A stretch of 34,432 bases of DNA from an uncultured Eubacteriales bacterium (GTDB lineage: Bacteria > Bacillota > Clostridia > Oscillospirales > Acutalibacteraceae). Each line of letters starts with the position of its first letter. Position 1 is the stretch's first letter. Shown piece after piece: positions 1 to 7,514 of the stretch. The notes beneath the pieces are model-generated. The model did not search any database. It saw nothing but the letters and a program-made list of their open reading frames with translations, and had not been told where the DNA came from. The stretch is from contig ONFG01000016.1 in assembly GCA_900317025.1 (NCBI GenBank), positions 1-34,432 on the forward strand. Reading direction: 5' to 3'. The position numbers and the translations under genes were made by a program.

Positions 1-864
1 AACACCACGGAGAAGTACGCCTACGTTGTCGCCTGCCTCAGCGTAATCAAGAGTCTTTCTGAACATCTCGATACCTGTTACAACGACCTTGCGCTTCTCG
101 TCTGTGAGACCTACGATCTCAACTTCCTCGGAAGTTCTGAGCTGACCACGCTCTACTCTACCTGTAGCAACTGTACCACGGCCTGTGATCGTGAATACGT
201 CCTCGACAGGCATAAGGAACGGAAGGTCTGCCTTACGCTCAGGTGTGGGGATGTAGGAGTCTACAGCATCCATGAGCTCGTGGATGCACTTGTACTCGGG
301 AGCGTTCGGATCCTTGGATGAGCTGTCGAGTGCGAGGAATGCGGAACCCTTGATGATCGGTGTGTCGTCGCCCGGGAACTCATACTCGTCGAGGAGCTCT
401 CTGATCTCCATCTCAACGAGCTCGAGAAGCTCGGGATCGTCAACCTGATCGGTCTTGTTCATGAATACTACGATGTAAGGAACGCCTACCTGACGGGAAA
501 GAAGGATGTGCTCTCTTGTCTGGGGCATCGGGCCGTCTGCTGCGGATACAACGAGGATAGCGCCGTCCATCTGAGCAGCACCGGTGATCATGTTCTTAAC
601 GTAGTCGGCGTGACCGGGGCAGTCAACGTGAGCGTAGTGACGGTTAGCTGTCTCATACTCAACGTGTGCTGTGTTGATCGTGATACCACGCTCTCTCTCC
701 TCGGGAGCCTTATCGATGTTAGCGTAATCTACGAACTCTGCGTCGCCTTCGAGGTTAAGAACCTTTGTGATAGCAGCTGTAAGCGTTGTTTTACCGTGGT
801 CAACGTGGCCGATTGTACCAATGTTGACGTGCGGCTTGTTTCTGTTAAACTTTTCCTTTGCCAT
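1..864 (-). CDS. tuf: Elongation factor Tu, N-terminal 288 residues (partial, runs off left edge)
   Basis: EF-Tu is the GTPase that carries aminoacyl-tRNA to the ribosomal A site. The visible part begins [20 protein letters not shown] and contains the P-loop GHVDHGKT (about residues 19-26), the switch II motif [12 protein letters not shown], and the base-recognition motif NKTD in the place of the usual NKxD. Domain 2 follows with [12 protein letters not shown]. No stop is reached before the window edge, so about 110 C-terminal residues are missing from a normal protein of about 400. The start ATG at 864 has an AAGGAG ribosome site 9-10 bases upstream. It is the last gene of the str cluster, 112 bp after fusA, and has its own promoter in that gap. 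Family assignment is secure from sequence motifs. Confidence 0.98.
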   Translation of the reverse strand, partial: MAKEKFNRNKPHVNIGTIGHVDHGKTTLTAAITKVLNLEGDAEFVDYANIDKAPEERERGITINTAHVEYETANRHYAHVDCPGHADYVKNMITGAAQMDGAILVVSAADGPMPQTREHILLSRQVGVPYIVVFMNKTDQVDDPELLELVEMEIRELLDEYEFPGDDTPIIKGSAFLALDSSSKDPNAPEYKCIHELMDAVDSYIPTPERKADLPFLMPVEDVFTITGRGTVATGRVERGQLRTSEEVEIVGLTDEKRKVVVTGIEMFRKTLDYAEAGDNVGVLLRGV

Positions 865-896
865 TGGAAAATCACTCCTTTTAAGTTATTAATTAT

Positions 897-925
897 ATGA
901 TAGCAATTTTTGAAGTAAATTGCAA
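897..925 (-). promoter_or_regulatory. Promoter of tuf
   Basis: On the minus strand TTGCAA (920-925) and TATCAT (897-902) are separated by exactly 17 bp, and the -10 is preceded by TGC (extended -10). It lies in the fusA-tuf gap 33 bp upstream of the start codon, so tuf can be transcribed apart from the upstream str genes. Confidence 0.7.
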
Positions 926-976
926 CACTTTTTTGTAATTTTCACAAGATTTTTTTGTAAAATCTTTGTGTATCAA

Positions 977-3076
977 TTACTCAGCCTTCTTGCGGGCTGT
1001 CATGATCTCTTCGCCGATGTTCTTCGGAACTTCCTGATATGTGTCAGGCTCCATTACGTACTGACCGCGGCCCTGTGTCTTGGAACGGAGGTCTGTAGCG
1101 TAACCGAACATCTCGGAAAGCGGAACGTTGGAGATGATTCTCGAAGTACCGTTCTCCGTCTCCATGCTGCGGATCATGCCGCGGCGGGAGTTGAGGTCGC
1201 CGATAACGTCGCCCATGTACTCCTCGGGAACGATTACGGAAACCTTCATGAGCGGCTCCATGAGTACGGGGTTAGCCTTCTTCATAGCCTCCTTGAACGC
1301 CATAGAACCGGCGATCTTGAACGCCATTTCGGAGGAGTCGACCTCGTGATAAGAACCGTCGTAAAGAGTGACCTTTACGTCAACTACGTTGTAGTTAGCG
1401 AGAACGCCGGCGAGCATTGCGCCCTGGATACCGGTGTCAACTGCCGGGATGTACTCCTTCGGGATAGCACCGCCGACAACAGCGTTGACGAACTCGTAGC
1501 CCTTGCCCGGGTTCGGCTCGATCTTGATCTTAACGTGACCGTACTGACCCTTACCACCGGACTGACGTGCGTACTTGTGGTCGACGTCTGCACTGCCCTT
1601 GATGGTCTCTTTGTAAGCAACCTGCGGCTTACCGATATTAGCCTCGATCTTGAACTCACGGAGAAGTCTGTCTACGATGATCTCAAGGTGAAGCTCGCCC
1701 ATGCCGGCGATGATCGTCTGGCCTGTCTCTTCGTCGGTGTAAGCCTTAAAGGTCGGGTCTTCTTCGGCAAGCTTTGCGAGGGCGATGCCCATCTTCTCCT
1801 GACCTGCCTTTGTCTTCGGCTCGATGGCTACGCGGATAACCGGCTCCGGGAATTCCATCGACTCGAGGATAACGGGGTTCTTCTCGTCGCAGAGAGTGTC
1901 GCCCGTTGTTGTGTTCTTCAGACCGATAGCAGCGGCGATGTCGCCTGCGTAGCAGGTCTGGATATCTTTACGTGCGTTGGCGTGCATCTGAACGATACGG
2001 CCGATACGCTCGTTGTTGTCCTTAACGGAGTTGTAGACCGTTGTGCCGGCGTCGAGCGTACCGGAGTAAACTCTGAAGAAGCAGAGCTTACCAACGAACG
2101 GGTCGGTCGCGATCTTGAACGCGAGAGCCGAGAACGGCTCGCTGTCGGAGGAGTGTCTCTCGATCTCCTCGTCCGTGTCGGGATTAATGCCCTTGATGGC
2201 CGGAATGTCGGTCGGAGCGGGCATATAGTCGATAATGGCGTCAAGAAGCTTCTGAACGCCCTTATTTCTGTAGGAAGTACCGCAGGTCACGGGCACCATC
2301 GTGTTCTCGATCGTGCATCTGCGGATAACCTTCTTGATCTCGTCGATAGAGATCTCTTCGCCTGCGAAGTATTTCTCCATAAGCTCGTCGTCCTGCTCTG
2401 CAACAGACTCGATAAGCTCATCGTGATACTTCTGAGCAAGCTCCTTCATGTCTTCGGGGATCTCTTCCTCTCTCATGTCCTTGCCGAGGTCATCGTAATA
2501 GATGTCGGCCTTCATTGTGAGAAGATCAATGATTCCCTTAAACTCGTCTTCTGCGCCGATCGGAAGCTGGATCGGAACAGCGTTGCACTTCAAGCGATCC
2601 TTCATCATCTGAACAACTCTGTAGAAGTCGGCGCCCATGATATCCATCTTATTGACGTATACCATACGGGGGACCTTGTAGTTGTCAGCCTGACGCCATA
2701 CAGTCTCGGACTGAGGCTCAACACCGCCCTTTGCACAGAGGACCGTTACGCTGCCGTCGAGGACTCTGAGAGAGCGCTCAACTTCTACCGTAAAGTCAAC
2801 GTGGCCGGGAGTATCGATGATGTTGATACGATGCTTGTCATACTGGTGAGCGGAGCCCTGCCAGTAGCAAGTTGTAGCAGCGGAGGTGATTGTGATACCT
2901 CTTTCCTGCTCCTGGACCATCCAGTCCATCGTGGAAGCACCGTCGTGTGTTTCACCCATCTTGTGGTTGATACCTGTATAGTATAGGATACGCTCGGTAG
3001 TCGTCGTTTTACCGGCGTCGATGTGAGCCATGATGCCGATATTACGCGTTTTTTCAAGTGAGACTTCTCTTGGCAT
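977..3076 (-). CDS. fusA: Elongation factor G
   Basis: EF-G is the ribosomal translocase GTPase. The 699-residue product has the normal family length. The N-terminal G domain shows [15 protein letters not shown] (P-loop), the switch [10 protein letters not shown] and NKMD. The middle domain carries the [24 protein letters not shown]-type region and domain IV/V follow with [11 protein letters not shown] and RRGMIRSME. The start ATG at 3076 is 8 bases after AGGAGG. It sits 42 bp downstream of rpsG and is followed by tuf, the classical str order, so it is co-transcribed with rpsG from a promoter at 3617-3645 and probably also from the rpsL promoter. Nothing unusual is seen in the sequence. Confidence 0.98.
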   Translation of the reverse strand: MPREVSLEKTRNIGIMAHIDAGKTTTTERILYYTGINHKMGETHDGASTMDWMVQEQERGITITSAATTCYWQGSAHQYDKHRINIIDTPGHVDFTVEVERSLRVLDGSVTVLCAKGGVEPQSETVWRQADNYKVPRMVYVNKMDIMGADFYRVVQMMKDRLKCNAVPIQLPIGAEDEFKGIIDLLTMKADIYYDDLGKDMREEEIPEDMKELAQKYHDELIESVAEQDDELMEKYFAGEEISIDEIKKVIRRCTIENTMVPVTCGTSYRNKGVQKLLDAIIDYMPAPTDIPAIKGINPDTDEEIERHSSDSEPFSALAFKIATDPFVGKLCFFRVYSGTLDAGTTVYNSVKDNNERIGRIVQMHANARKDIQTCYAGDIAAAIGLKNTTTGDTLCDEKNPVILESMEFPEPVIRVAIEPKTKAGQEKMGIALAKLAEEDPTFKAYTDEETGQTIIAGMGELHLEIIVDRLLREFKIEANIGKPQVAYKETIKGSADVDHKYARQSGGKGQYGHVKIKIEPNPGKGYEFVNAVVGGAIPKEYIPAVDTGIQGAMLAGVLANYNVVDVKVTLYDGSYHEVDSSEMAFKIAGSMAFKEAMKKANPVLMEPLMKVSVIVPEEYMGDVIGDLNSRRGMIRSMETENGTSRIISNVPLSEMFGYATDLRSKTQGRGQYVMEPDTYQEVPKNIGEEIMTARKKAE

Positions 3077-3118
3077 AGTATCCTCCTATTTTTGTAAAAA
3101 TATGCATTACAGGGAAAA

Positions 3119-3589
3119 TTACCATCTGTAATGTGCGAAAGCCTTGTTGGCCTCTGCCATCTTGTGTGTGTCGTCACGCTTCTTAGCAGCGCCGCCCGCA
3201 CCGTTGACAGCGTCCATGATCTCGGCGGCAAGCCTTTCCTTCATCGTCTTCTCGCTGCGGAGTCTCGAATACTTCGAGATCCAGCGCAGGCCGAGCGTCT
3301 GACGTCTCTCGGGTCTTACCTCCATCGGCACCTGATAGTTGGCACCGCCGACGCGGCGTGTCTTTGTCTCGAGAACAGGCATTACGTTTTCCATAGCCTC
3401 TTCAAAAACCTCGAGCGGTTCCTTGCCGGTCTTCTCTCTTACGATGTCGAACGCACCGTAAACGATCTGCTGAGCAACACCCTTCTTACCGTCATACATG
3501 ATGTTGTTGATAAGGCGTGTTACGAGCTTTGAGTTGTAAATCGGATCCGCTAAAACATCTCTTTTAGCGATAGAGCCTCTTCTTGGCAT
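3119..3589 (-). CDS. rpsG: 30S ribosomal protein S7
   Basis: S7 is the primary 16S rRNA binding protein that nucleates assembly of the 30S head. The 156-residue product begins [20 protein letters not shown] and contains the family signatures [36 protein letters not shown] and the C-terminal [15 protein letters not shown], all full length. The start ATG at 3589 follows AAGGAGGGAAG with normal spacing. It lies between rpsL and fusA in the str operon. A good promoter in the 145-bp rpsL-rpsG gap suggests that rpsG-fusA has an extra entry point for RNA polymerase. Confidence 0.98.
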   Translation of the reverse strand: MPRRGSIAKRDVLADPIYNSKLVTRLINNIMYDGKKGVAQQIVYGAFDIVREKTGKEPLEVFEEAMENVMPVLETKTRRVGGANYQVPMEVRPERRQTLGLRWISKYSRLRSEKTMKERLAAEIMDAVNGAGGAAKKRDDTHKMAEANKAFAHYRW

Positions 3590-3616
3590 CTTTACTTCCC
3601 TCCTTCATAATTTAGA

Positions 3617-3645
3617 ATGATATCATAGGTACTCGAAAGTGACAA
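3617..3645 (-). promoter_or_regulatory. Internal str-operon promoter before rpsG
   Basis: Minus-strand TTGTCA (3640-3645), a 17-bp spacer, and TATCAT (3617-3622) preceded by TGA (extended -10). The rest of the rpsL-rpsG gap (3646-3734) holds a G-U-containing hairpin without a T-tract and no obvious terminator, so read-through from rpsL is likely as well. Confidence 0.65.
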
Positions 3646-3734
3646 ACTCCCGCTTTGCCAATACAGAGGTATATATGTGAACGCTCCGTATTGAGCCGAA
3701 ATTATCTTGCAATAATTCTGGAATTGTCTGTTTC

Positions 3735-4154
3735 TTACTTACCTGCCTTCGGACGCTTAGCGCCGTACTTCGAGCGGGCCTGCATACGCTTTGCAACACC
3801 CTGTGCATCGAGCGTACCACGAACGATGTGGTAACGAACACCAGGCAGGTCCTTAACACGTCCGCCACGGATGAGAACAACAGAGTGCTCCTGAAGGTTG
3901 TGGCCAACGCCCGGAATGTACGAGGATACCTCGATTCCGTTGGAGAGTCTTACTCTGGCGATCTTTCTGAGAGCCGAGTTAGGCTTCTTCGGCGTAGCAG
4001 TCTTAACAGCTGTGCAAACGCCTCTCTTCTGCGGCGAATTCTGGTCGATCGCCTTGCGCTTCTTGGAGTTCCAGCCCTTTAAGAGTGCCGGAGCCTTTGC
4101 CTTCTTCTCGGAAACCTCTCTGCCCTTACGAACGAGCTGATTAAAGGTTGGCAT
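3735..4154 (-). CDS. rpsL: 30S ribosomal protein S12
   Basis: S12 sits at the decoding centre and affects accuracy and streptomycin response. The product of 139 residues begins [20 protein letters not shown] and carries the strongly conserved [18 protein letters not shown], the decoding loop [28 protein letters not shown] and the tail [13 protein letters not shown] chose ATG 4154 because AGGAGG lies 8 bases upstream and homologues start at MPTFNQL; an in-frame start 24 codons further upstream would place the hairpin leader inside the gene. The loop has PKKPNSA, with lysine at the position where streptomycin-resistance substitutions occur (established for S12), so no resistance substitution is evident there. 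First gene of the str operon. Confidence 0.98.
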   Translation of the reverse strand: MPTFNQLVRKGREVSEKKAKAPALLKGWNSKKRKAIDQNSPQKRGVCTAVKTATPKKPNSALRKIARVRLSNGIEVSSYIPGVGHNLQEHSVVLIRGGRVKDLPGVRYHIVRGTLDAQGVAKRMQARSKYGAKRPKAGK

Positions 4155-4182
4155 TTTACGGATTCCTCCTTTCTTCAATAGT

Positions 4183-4234
4183 AAAAAAATAAGCAATCGC
4201 GGGGAAAAGGGTATACTTTGCCCCACGATTACTT
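4183..4234 (-). promoter_or_regulatory. Hairpin plus T-tract in rpsL leader, attenuator-like
   Basis: Directly downstream of the rpsL -10 box the minus strand has arms at 4226-4234/4191-4199 and GGGG/CCCC at 4221-4224/4201-4204, followed by seven T (4183-4189). This has the shape of an intrinsic terminator between promoter and rpsL. The predicted transcription start (about 4228) falls inside the upstream arm, so only the inner GC-rich part may form in the RNA. Function as an attenuator is inference. Confidence 0.4.
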
Positions 4235-4263
4235 ATTTTACAATACCCGGCAAAAAAAGTCAA
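4235..4263 (-). promoter_or_regulatory. Main str-operon promoter before rpsL
   Basis: Minus-strand TTGACT (4258-4263), 17-bp spacer, TAAAAT (4235-4240). It lies 81 bp upstream of the rpsL start codon and 95 bp below the stop of the upstream nif3 gene. No clear terminator is seen after nif3. Confidence 0.75.
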
Positions 4264-4358
4264 CTGTTTTTTCACCGGGAAAAATATGAAACGAAAATTC
4301 TCACAATACGTCATGTTTTCCGAAAGCACGGCGGAGTTTTTGTGCAAAACGCACACGT

Positions 4359-5117
4359 TTAGATCACGCCCACGCCGTCGGAAAATACGCCGGATTTCAC
4401 GAAATCCACCTCAGGGAATGCTGCCGACAGCCGCTTTGCAAGCGGCGAAATGACGACGTCTTCGCTTTTGTAGTGACCGAGGATAAACGTGCTGATGCCG
4501 CTCGCGTTTGCAAACAGCAGCTCGTGATGCTTTATTTCGCCGGTGATGAACGCGTCGCAGCCCTCCTCTGCGGCGCTGTAAATCTCGCTGCCGCCCGCAC
4601 CCGAGCAAAGCCCGACCTTGTTGATCTCCATGTTATACTCTGTGAACGCAACGCCGCCCATGTGAAGGCGTTTTTTAAGCCTTGCCGCAAGGTCGCCCGG
4701 GGCGAGCGTTTCCGTCGTTTTTGCGATAAAGAGGATATCGTTTTTCTCGCTCGGCGCGCAGCCGGTAAGGCCTGCTGCTTCTGCCAGCGCCGTGTTTACG
4801 CCGAAGACGGGCGACTTGTCGAGGTTCGTATGCGCGCACAAACAGGTAATCCCGAACCGCGCCGCCATGTAAACGGGGCTTGATGCTTCGACCCTTTTTA
4901 TCCCGCCGAAGATGATTGGGTGGTGGCTGATGATAAGCTCTGCGCCGATCTCGTTTGCTTCGGAAACGACCTCGTTCGTGATGTCGAGCGAGAGCAGCGC
5001 TTTTGTGACGGGTGCGCCCTTATCGCCGACGAGAACGCCGACGTTGTCCCACTCCTCCGCCGAAGCAAACGGCGCAAAGGAATCCATATATTCGTAAATG
5101 TCTCTGACTGTCGTCAT
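4359..5117 (-). CDS. Nif3-family dinuclear metal-centre protein (YqfO-like)
   Basis: Members of the NIF3/DUF34 family are widespread metal-binding hydrolase-like proteins with no settled biochemical role; some are annotated, doubtfully, as GTP cyclohydrolase I type 2. The 252-residue product has the family metal ligands: ISHHPIIFGG (H65, H66), AHTNLD (H96, D100) and the C-terminal GHYKSE (H215, E219). It lacks the PII-like insert that lengthens the Bacillus YqfO form, so it is the short type. Its start ATG overlaps the trmK stop by four bases (ATGA), which implies translational coupling; the trmK-nif3 pair is a common arrangement in Firmicutes. Family is secure, function is not. Confidence 0.92.
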   Translation of the reverse strand: MTTVRDIYEYMDSFAPFASAEEWDNVGVLVGDKGAPVTKALLSLDITNEVVSEANEIGAELIISHHPIIFGGIKRVEASSPVYMAARFGITCLCAHTNLDKSPVFGVNTALAEAAGLTGCAPSEKNDILFIAKTTETLAPGDLAARLKKRLHMGGVAFTEYNMEINKVGLCSGAGGSEIYSAAEEGCDAFITGEIKHHELLFANASGISTFILGHYKSEDVVISPLAKRLSAAFPEVDFVKSGVFSDGVGVI

Positions 5118-5815
5118 TGCTTTTCCCCCTCGTTTTCCCTTCCGTCGACGCCGAAGGTCTGTGTAATGTAGTTTATCGCTTCGTCAAATTCCGATGTGTC
5201 GCCGCCGCCAAGCGCGGTGCCGTTTCGTTTTTTCAGCAGCTTCGAGAGTACGCTGTTCATGCAGCCTCTGGCACACTCGCCGTCGTTTTGAAGCTTCCCG
5301 GCGTAGCGAAAGGAGGGCGTCGGTGTGAACGCTTCGCCCGTATACGAGACGAGAAGCACGGTGTAGAACTTGCCGCCGTGGGCGCAGGGCGTTTCGCTCT
5401 CGATGGAGTAGCCGTTTTCGCAAAGAAAGCGGCGCAAAAGCTCGGGCTTCGTCATCGGCTGGAGAATAAGCCGCTTCTCAGCGCTTTGGAGCCACGGCGC
5501 ACGGGAGATGATATCGGCGATAAGCTCGCCGCCCATGCCCGCGATAACGACGTCGTCGGCTTCCTCGGGCTTCACCTCGTCGAGGCCGTCGGACAGGCGG
5601 GTCGTGACTATATCGCCCACCTTATAGTATTCGATATTCTCCTGACCGGAGCGAAGCGGCTTTTCACGGACGTCGCAGGCGACCGCCGAGGTGATAAGCC
5701 CGTTTTTTGCAAGCCACACGGGCAGATAAGCGTGATCGGTGCCAACGTCGGCAAGGTGTGCGCCCTTTCTGACAAGCGAAGCGCAGACGGAAAGTCTGCC
5801 ATCGAGGGTAAGCAT
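5114..5815 (-). CDS. trmK: tRNA (adenine(22)-N1)-methyltransferase
   Basis: TrmK makes m1A22 in tRNA using S-adenosylmethionine. The 233-residue product has the usual length and shows the Rossmann SAM motif HLADVGTDHAYLPVWLA (residues about 20-36), the acidic strand end CDVREKPL, the family motif VIAGMGGELI and LILQPMTK. The C-terminal helical part follows. Start ATG 5815 has AGAAGG about 9 bases upstream. The stop overlaps the start of the nif3-family gene downstream. Upstream is a 160-bp gap filled by a short repeat element, so this pair probably has its own transcription start or read-through from the rlu gene. Confidence 0.94.
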   Translation of the reverse strand: MLTLDGRLSVCASLVRKGAHLADVGTDHAYLPVWLAKNGLITSAVACDVREKPLRSGQENIEYYKVGDIVTTRLSDGLDEVKPEEADDVVIAGMGGELIADIISRAPWLQSAEKRLILQPMTKPELLRRFLCENGYSIESETPCAHGGKFYTVLLVSYTGEAFTPTPSFRYAGKLQNDGECARGCMNSVLSKLLKKRNGTALGGGDTSEFDEAINYITQTFGVDGRENEGEKQ

Positions 5816-5855
5816 TTTAGAGTACCTTCTTTCTGTAGGGAAGTTGGGAGGAGTT

Positions 5856-5973
5856 AATGAATACTGAAGACTGAAAAATGAATAATTACGGAGTCGCTGC
5901 GCTCCTGTTTTTATAGAGCACTTTCTATATTATTAATTCTTAAGTCTTAAGTCTTAAGTTTTAAGTATTCATT
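5856..5973. repeat. Short inverted-repeat element between rlu and trmK
   Basis: About 118 bp bounded by imperfect terminal inverted repeats: AATGAATACTGAAGACTGAA at the left and, read on the minus strand from the right, AATGAATACTTAAAACTTAA (three mismatches in 20). Inside is GGAGTCGCTGCGCTCC and three TTAAGTCT-type direct repeats (5938-5962). The right end reaches the first base of the rlu stop codon. A related copy in opposite orientation lies at 15318-15595. It looks like a non-autonomous (MITE/REP-like) element. Confidence 0.65.
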
Positions 5974-6947
5974 TAGCGAAGCGCTTTTTCGCTGATCCCC
6001 AAGTAATCAAAAAACCACACTCTGTCAATGGCAAAGGTTCTGCCGTTGAGGTATTCAAGGGCGCCGCCGTCGGTCGTGAAGGCGAACGTCAGCTTGTAGG
6101 AGCAGAGAGCCTGCCATTTGAGCGGCACGTTTTTGTTGAGTGCGTTCGTGCCGTATTTGCCGTCGCCAACGAGCGGGCAGCCGATCGACGCCATGTGCGC
6201 TCTGATCTGGTGAGTTCTGCCTGTTAGCAGCTCAACCTCGCAAAGGCTCATTTTACCGTAGGTTTTAAGGACGGTGTAGCGAGTTTTGACCGTCTTTGAA
6301 TCAGGCGTTTTCTTATGCGAGATGTAGACCCTGTTCTGCTTCTCGTTCTTCACAAGGTAGCCCTCAAGCAGTGCGCTGCGTTTTTTCGGCGTCCCGTGGA
6401 CCATGCAGAGGTAGAGCTTTTTCATCTCTCTGTCTTTGATCTTCTGGTTTAAAATGCGCAGAGCCTCGGCATTCTTTGCGCCGATAACGATGCCGCCGGT
6501 GTTGCGGTCGATGCGGTTTGCCAGCGCCGGGGCGAATGAGTTTTCGTCCTTCGGGTCGTACTCGCCCTTGTCGTACATATAGTGTTGAAAGCGTGCGAGC
6601 AGCGAATCGAAGTGATACGTCTCGTCGGGGTGGCAGAGAAGCCCGGTCGGCTTGTTCATGAGGATAATGTTCTCGTCCTCGTAGACAACGTCGAGCCTGT
6701 TCGGAGCTTTTAAAAAGTCGTAGGTATCATACTCGGGCGCTTCAAAGAATTCGTCCTTGATGTAAAGCGTGATGACGTCGCCCTCTTTAAGGCGCGTCGA
6801 GATCTCGCACCTTTTGCCGTTTACCTTGATACACTTCTTCCTTATATATTTATACATCAGCGCCGTCGGCATACTTTTGAAGCGCTTCGAGATGAATTTA
6901 TCAAGACGCTGGTCGGCGTCGTTTTTGTTTATCGTGATCTCTCTCAT
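5973..6947 (-). CDS. RluA-family rRNA/tRNA pseudouridine synthase
   Basis: This enzyme family isomerises specific uridines in rRNA or tRNA. The 324-residue product has an N-terminal S4 RNA-binding domain (about residues 12-65, RLDKFISKRF to LKEGDVITLYI) and the catalytic domain with the motif ALANRIDRNTGGIVI, in which D147 would be the catalytic aspartate; the usual HRLDRxTSG is varied to NRIDRNTGG. Later motifs ELLTGRTHQIRAHMASIGCPLVGDGKYG are typical. Which of RluA/RluC/RluD it corresponds to cannot be decided. Start ATG 6947 follows AAAGGG by 7-8 bases. Only 11 bp separate it from the GNAT gene upstream, so the two form an operon. The stop codon abuts a repeat element. Confidence 0.93.
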   Translation of the reverse strand: MREITINKNDADQRLDKFISKRFKSMPTALMYKYIRKKCIKVNGKRCEISTRLKEGDVITLYIKDEFFEAPEYDTYDFLKAPNRLDVVYEDENIILMNKPTGLLCHPDETYHFDSLLARFQHYMYDKGEYDPKDENSFAPALANRIDRNTGGIVIGAKNAEALRILNQKIKDREMKKLYLCMVHGTPKKRSALLEGYLVKNEKQNRVYISHKKTPDSKTVKTRYTVLKTYGKMSLCEVELLTGRTHQIRAHMASIGCPLVGDGKYGTNALNKNVPLKWQALCSYKLTFAFTTDGGALEYLNGRTFAIDRVWFFDYLGISEKALR

Positions 6948-6958
6948 GACAGTTCCCT

Positions 6959-7444
6959 TTACAGAAGCTCGATATAATACGGACAGATGTTCTCATAATG
7001 CCCGTCCTTCATGCGAAAGCCGCCGGGGATAACGCCGAGCTGATGAAAGCCTGCGCGCTCATACAGGCGGCGTGCGTGGACGTTGCTCTCGACTACGGCG
7101 TTGAACTGGAGCACACGAAAGCCAAGCTCCCGCCCCGCTTCGATGCAGTCGCGAACGAGCCTTTCGCCAATGTGCTTTCCGCGGCTTTCGCTGCTCACGG
7201 CATAGCTTGCGTTGCAGATGTGACCGCAGCGCCCGACGTTGTTCGGGTGAAGGATATACAGCCCGTAAATTTTGCCTTCGTCGTCAACGGCGACCGCCGA
7301 GCGGCTTTGCGAAGCGAAAAACTCGGCTCCGCTTTCCACATCGAGCGTCTCCTCCTGAGGAAAAGCGACGCCGTCTTCAACGATCTCGTTCCATATGCGT
7401 ATCATCTCGGGGAGGTCTTCCCTCTCGTACTCTCTGACTATCAT
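6959..7444 (-). CDS. GNAT-family N-acetyltransferase
   Basis: A 161-residue single-domain acetyl-CoA-dependent acyltransferase. The fold signature is clear: ASYAVSSESRGKHIGERLVRDCIEAG (motif A, acetyl-CoA pyrophosphate loop with SRGKHIG at about residues 93-99) and NAVVESNVHARRLYERAGF (motif B). The pattern resembles phosphinothricin/amino-acid type acetyltransferases, but the substrate cannot be told. Start ATG 7444 follows a GGGAGAGATAAGG stretch. It is the first gene of a two-gene unit with the pseudouridine synthase and lies just below the adhE terminator. Confidence 0.88.
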   Translation of the reverse strand: MIVREYEREDLPEMIRIWNEIVEDGVAFPQEETLDVESGAEFFASQSRSAVAVDDEGKIYGLYILHPNNVGRCGHICNASYAVSSESRGKHIGERLVRDCIEAGRELGFRVLQFNAVVESNVHARRLYERAGFHQLGVIPGGFRMKDGHYENICPYYIELL

Positions 7445-7470
7445 CCTTATCTCTCCCGCAATTACAGAAA

Positions 7471-7499
7471 CTGCACCGACAGAAAACCGGTCGGTGCAG
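7471..7499 (-). terminator. Intrinsic terminator after adhE
   Basis: Perfect 10-bp arms CTGCACCGAC (7471-7480) and GTCGGTGCAG (7490-7499) with a 9-base loop, followed on the minus strand by TTTCTGT. It lies 16 bp after the adhE stop and 27 bp before the GNAT start. Confidence 0.8.
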
Positions 7500-7514
7500 C
7501 CGCAAATTTATATT

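Noticed and set aside
920-2986. Long plus-strand frame of 688 codons opposite fusA.
   Set aside because: It is the mirror of the conserved fusA gene, with no ribosome site; fusA on the minus strand is full length and motif-complete.
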